64,000 nucleotides of DNA, taken from contig NZ_JAKWJU010000002.1 in assembly GCF_022524345.1 (NCBI RefSeq), positions 6,438,001 through 6,502,000 on the forward strand, written 5' to 3'. The position numbers and the translations under genes are program-made. The notes under the pieces are model-generated. The model saw nothing but the letters and a program-made list of their open reading frames with translations, ran no database searches and had not been told where the DNA came from. Source of the DNA: Streptomyces marispadix. GTDB taxonomy: Bacteria; Actinomycetota; Actinomycetes; Streptomycetales; Streptomycetaceae. The stretch's first letter is position 1; each line of letters opens with the position of its first letter. Shown piece by piece: positions 1-7,886 of this stretch.

Positions 1-516
1 GCCGGGGACGTCTCGATCCTCGACGTGGGTGGTGGCTCCGGCATCTACTCGGCCATCTGGCTCGGGCTCAACCCGGCCGCCCGGGCGACCCAACTGGACT
101 GGGGGCCGGTCAACACCGTCGCCCGCCGGCTGGTGGCCGAGCACGGCGTGGCCGACCGGTTCTCCTGCGTGGACGGCGACTTCCACACGACAGACTTCGG
201 CACCGACACCTACGACGTCGCGGTGTACTCCCACATCGCCCACCAGGAAGGCCCGGAGGACAACATCGAGCTCTTCGGCAAGCTGCGGAGCGCCCTCAAG
301 CCCGGCGGCACCCTGGTCGTCTGCGACTACGTCGTCGAGAACGACCGCAGCGGACCGCCCTTCCCGCTGATCTTCGCCACGGAGATGCTGATGAAGAGCA
401 AGCAGGGGAGCACCTGGCGGCGGGCCGACTACCGGTCGTGGCTCACCAAGGCCGGTTTCGACGACGTCTCGTTCCAGTCGACGTCCGCGCCCGCCACCTT
501 GATCTTCGCCCGATAA
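1..516 (+). CDS. SAM-dependent O-methyltransferase, C-terminal part (5' end outside window)
   Basis: The reading frame is open from the first base and ends at TAA. The visible 171 residues are the catalytic half of a Methyltransf_2-type small-molecule O-methyltransferase. Motif I (LDVGGGSG) lies at the extreme left, followed by an acidic residue at the end of strand 2 (QLDW), a DGDF segment, and SHIAHQEGPEDN in the region where this family carries its catalytic His. KPGGTLVVCDYV is the usual post-motif. The N-terminal dimerisation/winged-helix half must lie left of the window. A second enzyme of the same family sits at 5039-6109, and with the acyl ligase between them this suggests the edge of a specialised-metabolite cluster (inference). 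Confidence 0.85.
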   Translation, partial: AGDVSILDVGGGSGIYSAIWLGLNPAARATQLDWGPVNTVARRLVAEHGVADRFSCVDGDFHTTDFGTDTYDVAVYSHIAHQEGPEDNIELFGKLRSALKPGGTLVVCDYVVENDRSGPPFPLIFATEMLMKSKQGSTWRRADYRSWLTKAGFDDVSFQSTSAPATLIFAR

Positions 517-583
517 GCAGCATCCGGCCGACACTTGAGGAGACTGATCGGGATCGACTGTCCCATCTGGACGGCGAACGTGG

Positions 584-1516
584 TCAGCCCGTCCAGGGGC
601 GGAGCTTCTCGGGGTTCCGAACCGCCCAGACCCGCTTGACGCGGTCGCCCTCGACGTCGAACGCGAGGACCGCAGCGGTCACTCCCTCCTGCTGCAGGAC
701 CAGGCCGGGCTGGCCGTTGACCGTACGCTCCAGCAGCTTCATGTCGGGTGTCCGCTCGGCGATGTCGACGAAGGCCCGTGCGACGTGCTCGCCTCCCTTG
801 ATGGGGTGCAGCACGGCGCTCACGAGGCCGCCGCCGTCCGCGGTCGTCAGGGCCTCCGGATCGAGGAGGGCGATCAGGGCGTCTATGTCCTTGGCCTCCC
901 AGGCCAGCTTGAACTCCCTGACCGTGTCGGTGCGTTGGGTCGTCGGCGTGGCGCGCGCCCGTGACGCGCGGATGCGGCGGCGGCCCGAGAAGGCCAGCTG
1001 GCGACAGGCATGCGGAGTACGGCCGACGATCTCCGCCACTTCGGCGAAGGAGTAGTGGAAGACGTCGTGCAGGACGAACGCCACGCGTTCGGCCGGGGTC
1101 ATCGACTCCAGCACGACGAGGAAGGCCATGTTGACCGACTCGTCCAGGGTGACCCTGTCGGCCGGATCACCGGTGTTCCCGGGCGACCGCCCGGTGGTCC
1201 ACTCCGCACGATCCGGCAGGGGCTCAGGTATCCACTCGCCCACGTAGTTCTCCCGCCGGACCCGCGCCGATCCGAGGTGGTCGAGGCACAGGCGGCTGGC
1301 GACCTTCATCAGCCAGCGGGCGGGCGACTCGATGGCCTTCTGCTGCTCGCGGGACAGGGCGTACCAGCGGACGTACGTCTCCTGCACGACGTCCTCGGCG
1401 TCGGTCAGGGAACCGAGGAACCGGTACCCGAGGTTGATCAGCCGGCGCCGCTCGCTCAGGATCGCGCTCAGGTCCGGGTCGAGCCGGCCGTCCGCCGGTT
1501 CGGACTGCGTGCTCAT
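584..1516 (-). CDS. ECF41-type RNA polymerase sigma factor with C-terminal SnoaL-like domain
   Basis: 310 aa. ATG at 1516 is chosen over an upstream TTG because the extension is low-complexity. Sigma region 2 (GYRFLGSLTDAEDVVQETY) is near residues 25-60 and region 4 (HYSFAEVAEIVGRTPHACRQ) near 150-185. The last ~110 residues are a SnoaL-like fold carrying the two signatures of group ECF41: DGGG near the middle and NPEKL close to the C-terminus (family form NPDKL). ECF41 factors lack a classical anti-sigma factor; the C-terminal domain modulates activity, and they usually sit beside a redox or COE-type target gene. Here the divergent neighbour is a WrbA quinone reductase, which fits. A possible own promoter is listed at 1566-1591. 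Confidence 0.9.
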   Translation of the reverse strand: MSTQSEPADGRLDPDLSAILSERRRLINLGYRFLGSLTDAEDVVQETYVRWYALSREQQKAIESPARWLMKVASRLCLDHLGSARVRRENYVGEWIPEPLPDRAEWTTGRSPGNTGDPADRVTLDESVNMAFLVVLESMTPAERVAFVLHDVFHYSFAEVAEIVGRTPHACRQLAFSGRRRIRASRARATPTTQRTDTVREFKLAWEAKDIDALIALLDPEALTTADGGGLVSAVLHPIKGGEHVARAFVDIAERTPDMKLLERTVNGQPGLVLQQEGVTAAVLAFDVEGDRVKRVWAVRNPEKLRPWTG

Positions 1517-1926
1517 GGTGTGGCCAACTCGCTCTCTCGCTCCCGCCGTTGCCCGTTTTCGGCCGGACCTCGTACTCAGACGGACGTGACACCTGAGATT
1601 ACGGACGGGCGGGCCGCCTGACATTACGAGGGCGTGCGTCGTCGTACTGGTGAGGGACCGCTTCCCGCCGTTCCTCTGCCTTCTGTGGCATACCCGATCA
1701 CCACGTGTCCAGTTCGGGACCGGAGCGGCTCACACCTGTCAGGGGTTCCCGTCCCCAGGGCTGAGCGTGGTCCTGTTCGCATGGCCGTGTTCGCGGCGTG
1801 AGGCCGCTTCGGCGGCCCGCCCCTCGCCGGCTGAACCGGGACGCCGGACGGGCTCGGCCGCCGCCCACCCGCACGGTGGGCCCGGCCGACACCAGCGGAC
1901 AAGAATCGTCGAAGAGGGAAACGACT
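1517..1926. other. Intergenic region between ECF41 sigma gene and wrbA (410 bp)
   Basis: Divergent promoter region. The minus strand carries a TGTCACG element at 1585-1591 that resembles the ECF41 -35 box. I found no good TGTCACA-N16-CGTC match in the wrbA direction. The end nearest wrbA has a GAGGGAAA Shine-Dalgarno stretch. No convincing gene is present. Confidence 0.6.
1566..1591 (-). promoter_or_regulatory. Candidate ECF41-type autoregulatory promoter
   Basis: Reading the minus strand, TGTCACG (1591-1585) is followed after 15 nt by GGTC (1569-1566). The published ECF41 consensus is TGTCACA-N16-CGTC, so the -35 has one mismatch, the -10 one mismatch, and the spacer is one base short. It lies about 50-75 bp upstream of the sigma gene start. 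This is weak but correctly placed. Confidence 0.3.
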
Positions 1927-2535
1927 ATGGAATCTGTGAACGTCTCCATCATCTACTACAGCTCCACGGGAACCGTGCACAGCCTGACGCAGGCGGCGGC
2001 CGAGGGCGCGGAGAAGGCCGGTGCGACCGTACGCGTGCGCAAGGTCGCCGAGTCCGCTCCGCCGGAGGCGATAGCCGCGAACCCGGAGTGGGGCCAGCAC
2101 TTGGAGGCCACCGCCGACGTCGAGCAGGCATCCAACGACGACCTGCTCTGGGCGGACGCGGTGATCTTCGGTACCCCCACCCGTTTCGGCAATGTCTCCA
2201 GCCAGCTCAAGGCATTCCTGGACACCGCCGGCCCCCTGTGGTTCCAGGGCGCGCTCGCAGACAAGGTGTACTCGGCCTTCACCTCCAGCAGCACCGCCCA
2301 CGGCGGGCAGGAGTCCACGCTGCTGGCGCTGGGGAACACCTTCTACCACTGGGGCGGCATCATCGTGCCCCCCGGCTACACCGACCCCGTCCAGTTCCAG
2401 TCGGGCAACCCCTACGGCACGTCCCACGTGACCGGTGAGGGCCCGCCCGGCGAAGTGGCCCTGAAGGCGGCCGAGTACCAGGCCCAGCGGGTCGTGACCA
2501 CCGCGAGGGCGCTCAAGGTCGGCCGCTCCGCCTGA
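1927..2535 (+). CDS. wrbA: NAD(P)H:quinone oxidoreductase, WrbA family flavoprotein
   Basis: 202 aa, the normal WrbA length. The FMN phosphate loop YYSSTGTVHSLTQ is at residues 9-21. GTPTRFGNVSSQLKAFLD (about 82-99) and the FTSSSTAHGGQESTLLAL region (about 118-135) are WrbA signatures. It carries out two-electron reduction of quinones with NAD(P)H and is cytosolic. Start ATG 1927 follows a GAGGGAAA Shine-Dalgarno. It is divergent from the ECF41 sigma gene, whose regulons commonly contain adjacent oxidoreductases, so sigma-dependent expression is plausible but unproven. A terminator-like hairpin follows at 2564-2598. Confidence 0.92.
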   Translation: MESVNVSIIYYSSTGTVHSLTQAAAEGAEKAGATVRVRKVAESAPPEAIAANPEWGQHLEATADVEQASNDDLLWADAVIFGTPTRFGNVSSQLKAFLDTAGPLWFQGALADKVYSAFTSSSTAHGGQESTLLALGNTFYHWGGIIVPPGYTDPVQFQSGNPYGTSHVTGEGPPGEVALKAAEYQAQRVVTTARALKVGRSA

Positions 2536-2563
2536 TCCGGCCGGGCAACGACGGCAAGCGACC

Positions 2564-2598
2564 GCGGCGTCCCCCGGTCATCGGGCCGGGGGCGCCGC
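2564..2598 (+). terminator. Terminator-like hairpin after wrbA
   Basis: GCGGCG-T-CCCCCGG pairs with CCGGGGG-CGCCGC across an 8-nt loop: a 13-bp stem with one bulged T, starting 28 bp after the wrbA stop. No U-tract, as is common in Streptomyces. Confidence 0.55.
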
Positions 2599-2887
2599 GT
2601 GCACGCAGGACGGACAGCACAGGTACTCATCCGGCGCGCGGCGAGGCACCCCGCGGGGACGTTCGCCGAAGAGCTGGCCACCCGCTCGTTCGCCGCGCGG
2701 GGCCTCGCTGTTCGAGAGGCCGCCCCTCACGGTGGAGGCTCGCCAGTGGGGGACCGGCCGCCTCCCGGTCGCCCACGGAGAACGAAAGAACCCCGACCAG
2801 CCCCAGGCCGGCAGACGCCGACGGGATCGCTGCCCGCGGAGCCCGGCGGTCCCGTCGCTTACGGGAAGCCCGCCCCGGTCCGGGACC

Positions 2888-2911
2888 CCCGTGGCACCGC
2901 AGTGCCACGGG
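2888..2911. repeat. Perfect 10-bp inverted repeat with 4-nt loop
   Basis: CCCGTGGCAC / CGCA / GTGCCACGGG. It lies mid-gap, about 280 bp before the ligase gene. It could be an operator, an attenuator or an extra terminator; the sequence alone does not decide. Confidence 0.5.
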
Positions 2912-3188
2912 CGCCAACTCCGCTTTTCCCGCAGGGACTTCAGCGCGCTCCGCGCGACGGCCGCCCACGCCCGTCACCCCGCGACGCGATGCTCCGGATA
3001 CGGCCGAATCGGGCCGCTAGCCCCCTCGGCTACCACAGGCCCGCACCGGGCCGTCCCGTGACTCCTGCGATTCCCGCGAACGCGTCGTCGTCCCGGGAAC
3101 CGGCCCCCTCACCGCTCCTCGTACGGGCTTGGCCACCGAGCCGCCGATGGCCCGGACGTCCACCGAACGCTGCGAAGGAGACACTCCG

Positions 3189-4780
3189 ATGAAAGACTCC
3201 CAGCTCCACCGAACGATACGGAAGCGCGGTCTTCACCTCGGCGTCGTGCCGGAGAGGGCCGCGGCGAAGAACGGCTCGACGACGATCACACTCGACCACG
3301 ACTTGGACGTCCTCCCCGAAGCGGGGCGGCGCCTGACGGTGGCCGAGCTGGCCGAGCACGTGGACGACCTGGCCGGCCGGCTGTGGGCTGCCGGGGTGCG
3401 TACCGATGACCATCTGGTGGTCCACAAGACCGCCAACTCCGACGTCTGTCTCCTCGCCATGGCGGCCTCGCGCATCGGGGCGATTCCCGTGATGCTGTCG
3501 CCCGCCCTGGACGGCGCGACCGTCGGCGCCCTGCTACGGCGCCTGGACCAGCCGACATTGCTGACCGACGTGAACAAACTCGACGTGCTGGCCGACGAGC
3601 CGGTGGTGGACCTCACCCGAAGGGTGATCGTCGTGGCCGGCGACCGGCCGGGGGCGGCGTCACTCGGTGAACTAGCCGGGGCCCCGCGGGTCGAGCCGGT
3701 GCTCCGGCCGCTGGACGAGCCCGCGTTGATCACCCACACCTCGGGGACCACCGGGCTGCCCAAGCTCGTGGTGCACACGCCGCGGACCCAGGGCCTCCGG
3801 CTCACGCCCCAGTGGCGGCTTCTGTCACTGATGCGGAAGCGGGAAACCGCCGCGATCCACATCTCCTTCGTGCACTCGCGGATGTTCGCGGCACTGGCAC
3901 TGGCGCTCTTCAAGGAGATGCCGGTGCTGCTCATGAACAAATCCGATCCGGACGACGCCGCCCGGTTCTTCCTCAGCAACCGGCCGGGGCTCATCGAGGC
4001 GCTGCCCAACTCGCTGATGGAGTGGGAACCGCTCGCCGACGACCCGCGCAAGCCGTTCGCGTCGGTGAAGTACTTCAGCAGCACCTTCGACGCGATCCAC
4101 CCCCGGACCATGAGCCGGCTGCTCAACTCGTCCGAGCGGCGCGCTCCCTTGTTCTTCCAGATCTACGGCAGATCTACGGGCAGAGCGAGGTCGGCCCGGC
4201 CGTCGGCCGAGCGTACTTCCGCAGGTCGGCACACCGGACGAACGGACGCTGCGTCGGGTTCGTCATGCCGGGATGCGCGAAGGTTCGGGTGGTGAGCCCG
4301 GGCGGCAAGCGGCCCTCCAAGCGCAACCCCGGCTTCATCGAGGTCAGTTGGGACGGACTGGCGAAGACCTACTTCGGCGAGCAGGAGCGGTACGACGCGA
4401 ACCGGCACGGCGCCTGGTGGCGGACCGGGGACGTCGGTTACCGCACCAAGGCGGGCTGCCTCCACATGCTCGACCGGGAGGTGGACATGATCCCGGGGGT
4501 CGACAGCAGCCTGGAGATCGAGGACCTCGTCCTGGGAGAGCTGGACGAGCTGAGTGAACTGGTCGTGGTGCCCGGTCAGAACGACGAGGCGGTCCCGGTG
4601 ATCTGCACCCACGACGACAAGCCGCTGGACCGGGAGCGCTGGCGCAAGGCCGTCGCAGGCTTCCCGCAGCTGGCCGACCCGATACAGATCCCGCAGGCCG
4701 AACTGCCGCAGACCGCCACGCTGAAGGTGCAGCGCATCCAGCTCGCCCGGCGGCTGCGCGAACAGCCGCAGCAGCGGTGA
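3189..4780 (+). pseudogene. Class I adenylate-forming acyl/aryl-CoA ligase, frame broken by an 11-bp tandem duplication
   Basis: ATG 3189 follows GAAGGAG. The first frame carries the P-loop-like motif HTSGTTGLPK and runs to about 4168. There CAGATCTACGG is repeated exactly (4158-4168 and 4169-4179), shifting the frame. Removing one copy gives FFQIYGQSEVG, the conserved A5 motif, and a continuous 526-residue enzyme. After that come WWRTGDVGY (A7), LDREVDMI (A8) and a C-terminal TATLKVQR containing the A10 lysine. The enzyme would adenylate a carboxylate and probably load CoA or a carrier; the substrate is unknown. As written, the product would lose the C-terminal third, so the gene is inactive unless the duplication is an assembly error. 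Methyltransferases at 1-516 and 5039-6109 flank it. Confidence 0.88.
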
Positions 4781-4915
4781 TGAGGACCTGCCCGACCGGA
4801 CCCCGGACGTCTCCGTTCGTCCCGGGGGCCTCGACGTACCTCTCGGTGTCCTGGACGCCGGACGACGAACGCCGGTGAGTGCGCCGGACGGCCACCGGAC
4901 CAGGGTGGAGCGCCT

Positions 4916-4941
4916 CGGTGCGCACGGCCCGGTGCGCACCG
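4916..4941. repeat. Perfect 10-bp inverted repeat upstream of second O-methyltransferase
   Basis: CGGTGCGCAC / GGCCCG / GTGCGCACCG, with arms 4916-4925 and 4932-4941. It sits 136 bp after the ligase stop and 98 bp before the methyltransferase start. It may be a terminator for the ligase gene or an operator; each arm also contains the self-complementary TGCGCA. Confidence 0.5.
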
Positions 4942-5038
4942 GCGACCCATGCGCACCCCGCCGAGGTGGACACCGGGACATCGGTCCGCCCGGCTCGCCG
5001 CAGTAGTGGAGTCCCACCAACCCGAAGGGATCAACAAC

Positions 5039-6109
5039 ATGACGCCGGAAGCCACACTCGGGCGGTTTCGCGAATACATGGTCGGGCCCGCACGGTTCAT
5101 GAACCTGCTGTCCTGCTTCGAGCTGGGCATCATCGACAAGATCCGGGAGCAGCCTGGGGCGACGGCCACCGACCTGGGCAAGGCCGTCGGCGCCAAGCCG
5201 GACGCGGTGGAGCAGCTTCTGCACCTGCTGGTCAAGGAGCGGTTCGTCTCCTGCGACGAAACCTCGGGCGGGTACGCCCTCGACGCGCTCGCCGGGGTCG
5301 ACGACGCCGACCTCCGGCGCGCGCTCACCTACATGAACATGATCAAGGTCGTGGCGCTAAGGCAGTTGTTCTACCTCACCGAAAGCGCGCGTACCGGCAC
5401 GCCCTTCGGTCTGAAGGAGCTCTACGGGTCCGAGGGAACCCTGTACGGAGCCGTCGCCGAGCACAAGGACTTGCGCGAGTCCTGGTCGACGTTGATGGAC
5501 ACCGTCACCTCCCGCATCGACTCCTGGTTCTTCGAGAACATCGACCTCCCGTCCGGCGGGCGAGTGCTCGACCTCGCCGGGAACACGGGCCTCGGAGCGA
5601 TCAACATGTACAAGCTGAAGGCGTCTCCCGGACTGAAGGTGACGACCTTCGACCTGCCGGAGAAGGAGGAGGAGTGTCTGGAGAACTTCCGGACCCACGG
5701 GGTGGACGAGCACTGTTCCTTCCTCGGCGGTGACGTCTTCGACGGCATTCCCAAAGGGTTCGACGTCGTGCTGATCAAGCACTTCCTGGACATGTTCGAC
5801 AGGGACGACGTGTTCCGGATACTCGTCGGCGTCCACGAGTCGCTGGAGGTGGGCGGACGGGTCAACGTCCTGGTGCCGGTGTATCCCGAGAACATCACGG
5901 AGTCCGACAACTACAACGTCGACTTCTTCCCGGCCTTCTTCATCGGCTGCACCATGGGGCAGGGCGGGCCGCAGAAGCTGTCGACGTACACGAAATGGCT
6001 GGAGGAGTGCGGCTTCACGGTGACCGGCACGGTCACCAAGGACCCCGCCGAGATCCCCTCCGACGTCATCCCCGTACCGGCTGTTCTGTCTGCCGCGAAG
6101 ACGGCGTGA
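5039..6109 (+). CDS. SAM-dependent O-methyltransferase (Methyltransf_2 type)
   Basis: 356 aa, full length for the family. The N-terminal ~100 residues are the helical dimerisation/winged-helix part (FMNLLSCFELGIIDKI, then KPDAVEQLLHLL). The SAM-binding half begins near residue 170. Its motif I reads LDLAGNTGLGA, where the usual GGG is replaced by AGN, so this site is atypical. LIKHFLDMFDRDD aligns with the region of the catalytic His. ATG 5039 follows GAAGGGA. It likely methylates a hydroxyl on a small aromatic or polyketide-like substrate; the substrate is unknown. It is the second such enzyme in 6 kb. A hairpin follows the gene at 6153-6176. Confidence 0.85.
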   Translation: MTPEATLGRFREYMVGPARFMNLLSCFELGIIDKIREQPGATATDLGKAVGAKPDAVEQLLHLLVKERFVSCDETSGGYALDALAGVDDADLRRALTYMNMIKVVALRQLFYLTESARTGTPFGLKELYGSEGTLYGAVAEHKDLRESWSTLMDTVTSRIDSWFFENIDLPSGGRVLDLAGNTGLGAINMYKLKASPGLKVTTFDLPEKEEECLENFRTHGVDEHCSFLGGDVFDGIPKGFDVVLIKHFLDMFDRDDVFRILVGVHESLEVGGRVNVLVPVYPENITESDNYNVDFFPAFFIGCTMGQGGPQKLSTYTKWLEECGFTVTGTVTKDPAEIPSDVIPVPAVLSAAKTA

Positions 6110-6447
6110 CCGACTGGTCCTCCCCGTCGGACTCCGAAGTGGGCGGCCCTCGCTCTCGGGATCGCTGATCCGGGAGGGGCCGAGGGGGCTCCCCATAGGT
6201 GACCGCTGGCCCGGAGGGGCGCGCGCAGGGGCCGCTTCGCTACGAAGAGGTCACGGGTGCAACTGCCGCGTCCCGCTGGGTCGTCTGACCGTGGTCAGTG
6301 GTGAGGGCATGGGTCTCACATGCCACTCATATTCCTCGGAGTCGCCGAAACGGTTGGCAACGTTGTCGCGTCATCCGCCACCGAGCGGCGGCATGCGATT
6401 CCGTGACCGACGTCGGCGCCAGTGGCCGGCCGGAGGAGGCAAGGCAG
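6110..6447. other. 338-bp intergenic region
   Basis: Holds a terminator-like hairpin near its left end and the upstream region of the secreted-protein gene, ending in a GGAGGAGG ribosome site at 6432-6439. No gene seen. Confidence 0.55.
6153..6176 (+). terminator. Terminator-like hairpin after the O-methyltransferase
   Basis: Arm CTCTCGGGATC (6153-6163), loop GCT, arm GATCCGGGAG (6167-6176). The stem of about 10 bp has one bulged G and one G-T pair. It starts 44 bp after the stop codon. Confidence 0.4.
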
Positions 6448-7404
6448 TTGACGAGTTCGAAGCGTACGAGGGGTCTTGCGGGTGCGGCAGTACTGGCCGT
6501 GGTGGCAACCACCGGCTATATGACGGCCGTTTACGCGACGGACAGAGCGGGCCGGTCGGTGCCCGACGCGGCCGAGGAGCCGGAGAAGATCGACTCTCGC
6601 ATCATCAAGGAGACCGAGAACCGCACGGTGATCGAACTCAAGGACAAGCGCCAGGTGTCCCTTGAGTATGTGCGGAAGAAGGGGCTGGTTGAGCGGCACA
6701 AGCCGGCCAAGGGCGGCGACTGGTCCGCGCCGAGCACGATCCACCCGACCAAGACCGAGTCCTGCCAGGACATCGACGCACGTGCGCACGGCAGTACGGT
6801 CACGGTAACGGCCGACTGGGGTCTGTACTGCTCGGACGGCGAGCCCCCGCAGGAGTCCATTGCCGCCGTGGGCGTCGGCGACCTCACCGAATGGGACACC
6901 GACCTGGCCAAGGGCTTCGACGGCTGGCCCCCCGCCAAGATCTACGACGCCGGGAACAAGGTCCGGTTCGTGGACAAGAGGTGGGACGGCACCACCACGC
7001 TGACCTGGAAGAAGAGCGCCGGATTCGGCGAGCCGTCGGACGTCTACAAGCCCATCCCCGGGCGCTTCGTGGGCGGTTGGCGCGCGAAGGACGGCAGCCA
7101 CCGGCTCACGTTCACACAGGCGGCCCCGCAGAAGCGCCCCTCGCTGACCATCGAGACCCTCAAGGGCAAGCGGTGCATGGGGACCGGCCCGGTGACCAAG
7201 AACTCTGTCAAATCCGTCGAGTTGAGGGACTTCGACGTCAAGGAGGGTGCGGAGACCGAGAACTGCCCGCCAGAGCTGTATGAGACCGTCTTCAACGCGG
7301 AGACGGCGGACGGTGCCATGCAGCTGATGGAGTTGGGTGCCTCCCAAGCCTCTGGTGACCTACGAGCGGGACGACAGCGGCCGCTGACGGAGCGCGGTAC
7401 CTGA
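6448..7404 (+). CDS. Secreted or membrane-anchored protein of unknown function (probable frameshift near C-terminus)
   Basis: 318 aa as written, from TTG 6448, chosen because GGAGGAGG lies 8 nt upstream and the following residues form an ideal signal/anchor: KRTR then a hydrophobic run to about residue 27 (AGAAVLAVVATTGYMTAVYA). The remainder is extracytoplasmic, rich in Lys/Asp/Thr, with CQD, YCSDGEPP, KRCMGTG and ENCPP cysteines that could form two disulfides. I do not recognise the family. Around 7335 the frame changes quality: the annotated tail has poor third-position GC, whereas dropping one G from GTTGGGTG gives MELVPPKPLVTYERDDSGR ending at 7387, with good codon use and 312 aa in total. 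Confidence 0.75.
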   Translation: MTSSKRTRGLAGAAVLAVVATTGYMTAVYATDRAGRSVPDAAEEPEKIDSRIIKETENRTVIELKDKRQVSLEYVRKKGLVERHKPAKGGDWSAPSTIHPTKTESCQDIDARAHGSTVTVTADWGLYCSDGEPPQESIAAVGVGDLTEWDTDLAKGFDGWPPAKIYDAGNKVRFVDKRWDGTTTLTWKKSAGFGEPSDVYKPIPGRFVGGWRAKDGSHRLTFTQAAPQKRPSLTIETLKGKRCMGTGPVTKNSVKSVELRDFDVKEGAETENCPPELYETVFNAETADGAMQLMELGASQASGDLRAGRQRPLTERGT

Positions 7405-7548
7405 TCACCGGTCCGTCGAACTGGCCGGTGCCGCGCTCAACGTTCATCTCCTCGCCGGGCGCACAGCTTCTGGTCCCCGGAGGGTCCCCAAACCGGGGCC
7501 GCAAACTGCATCTGCGGATCGTGCGCTGACCCCGTAGGTGACACAGAA

Positions 7549-7589
7549 AAGCCCGCTGACCTGGAGATTTTCTCTCCGTCAGCGGGCTT
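7549..7589 (-). terminator. Strong terminator following tRNA-Pro
   Basis: AAGCCCGCTGAC (7549-7560) and GTCAGCGGGCTT (7578-7589) form a perfect 12-bp stem with a 17-nt loop. On the minus strand the second arm runs into TTTTCTGTG, a classic U-rich tail, so it ends the tRNA transcript. It could also stop transcripts arriving from the plus-strand gene at 6448-7404. Confidence 0.85.
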
Positions 7590-7600
7590 CACCGTGTTTG

Positions 7601-7674
<74 letters not shown>

Positions 7675-7886
7675 GTGCCCGGCCCGGCCCGGGGCTTGGC
7701 CCTTGCCGGTCGCGCACGAAGAACAATACATGACGTCCGACGGTGCTCGCGCACCCCTTTACTGGGCGTGAAGCAGGCGGGGACGGGGCCCTGGCCTGGG
7801 GGCGGGCCCGGGTTTGGGCCAGGGGGCGGGGGGAACTGCGGGCAGCGTTCCCGAAGGTCCCCGAGGCAGGTCTGGAGTGCTCAGCC

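Larger units (their letters stand above)
2536..3188. other. 653-bp non-coding gap holding two hairpins
   Basis: No convincing gene. Frames that stay open here are proline/arginine-rich with poor codon pattern. The gap contains a terminator-like stem just after wrbA (2564-2598) and a perfect 10-bp inverted repeat at 2888-2911. The last bases give the GAAGGAG ribosome site of the acyl ligase gene. Confidence 0.6.

Noticed and set aside
2599..3192. 197-codon frame in the gap before the acyl ligase
   Set aside because: Pro/Arg-rich, crosses the perfect hairpin and the ribosome site of the ligase, no recognisable domain.
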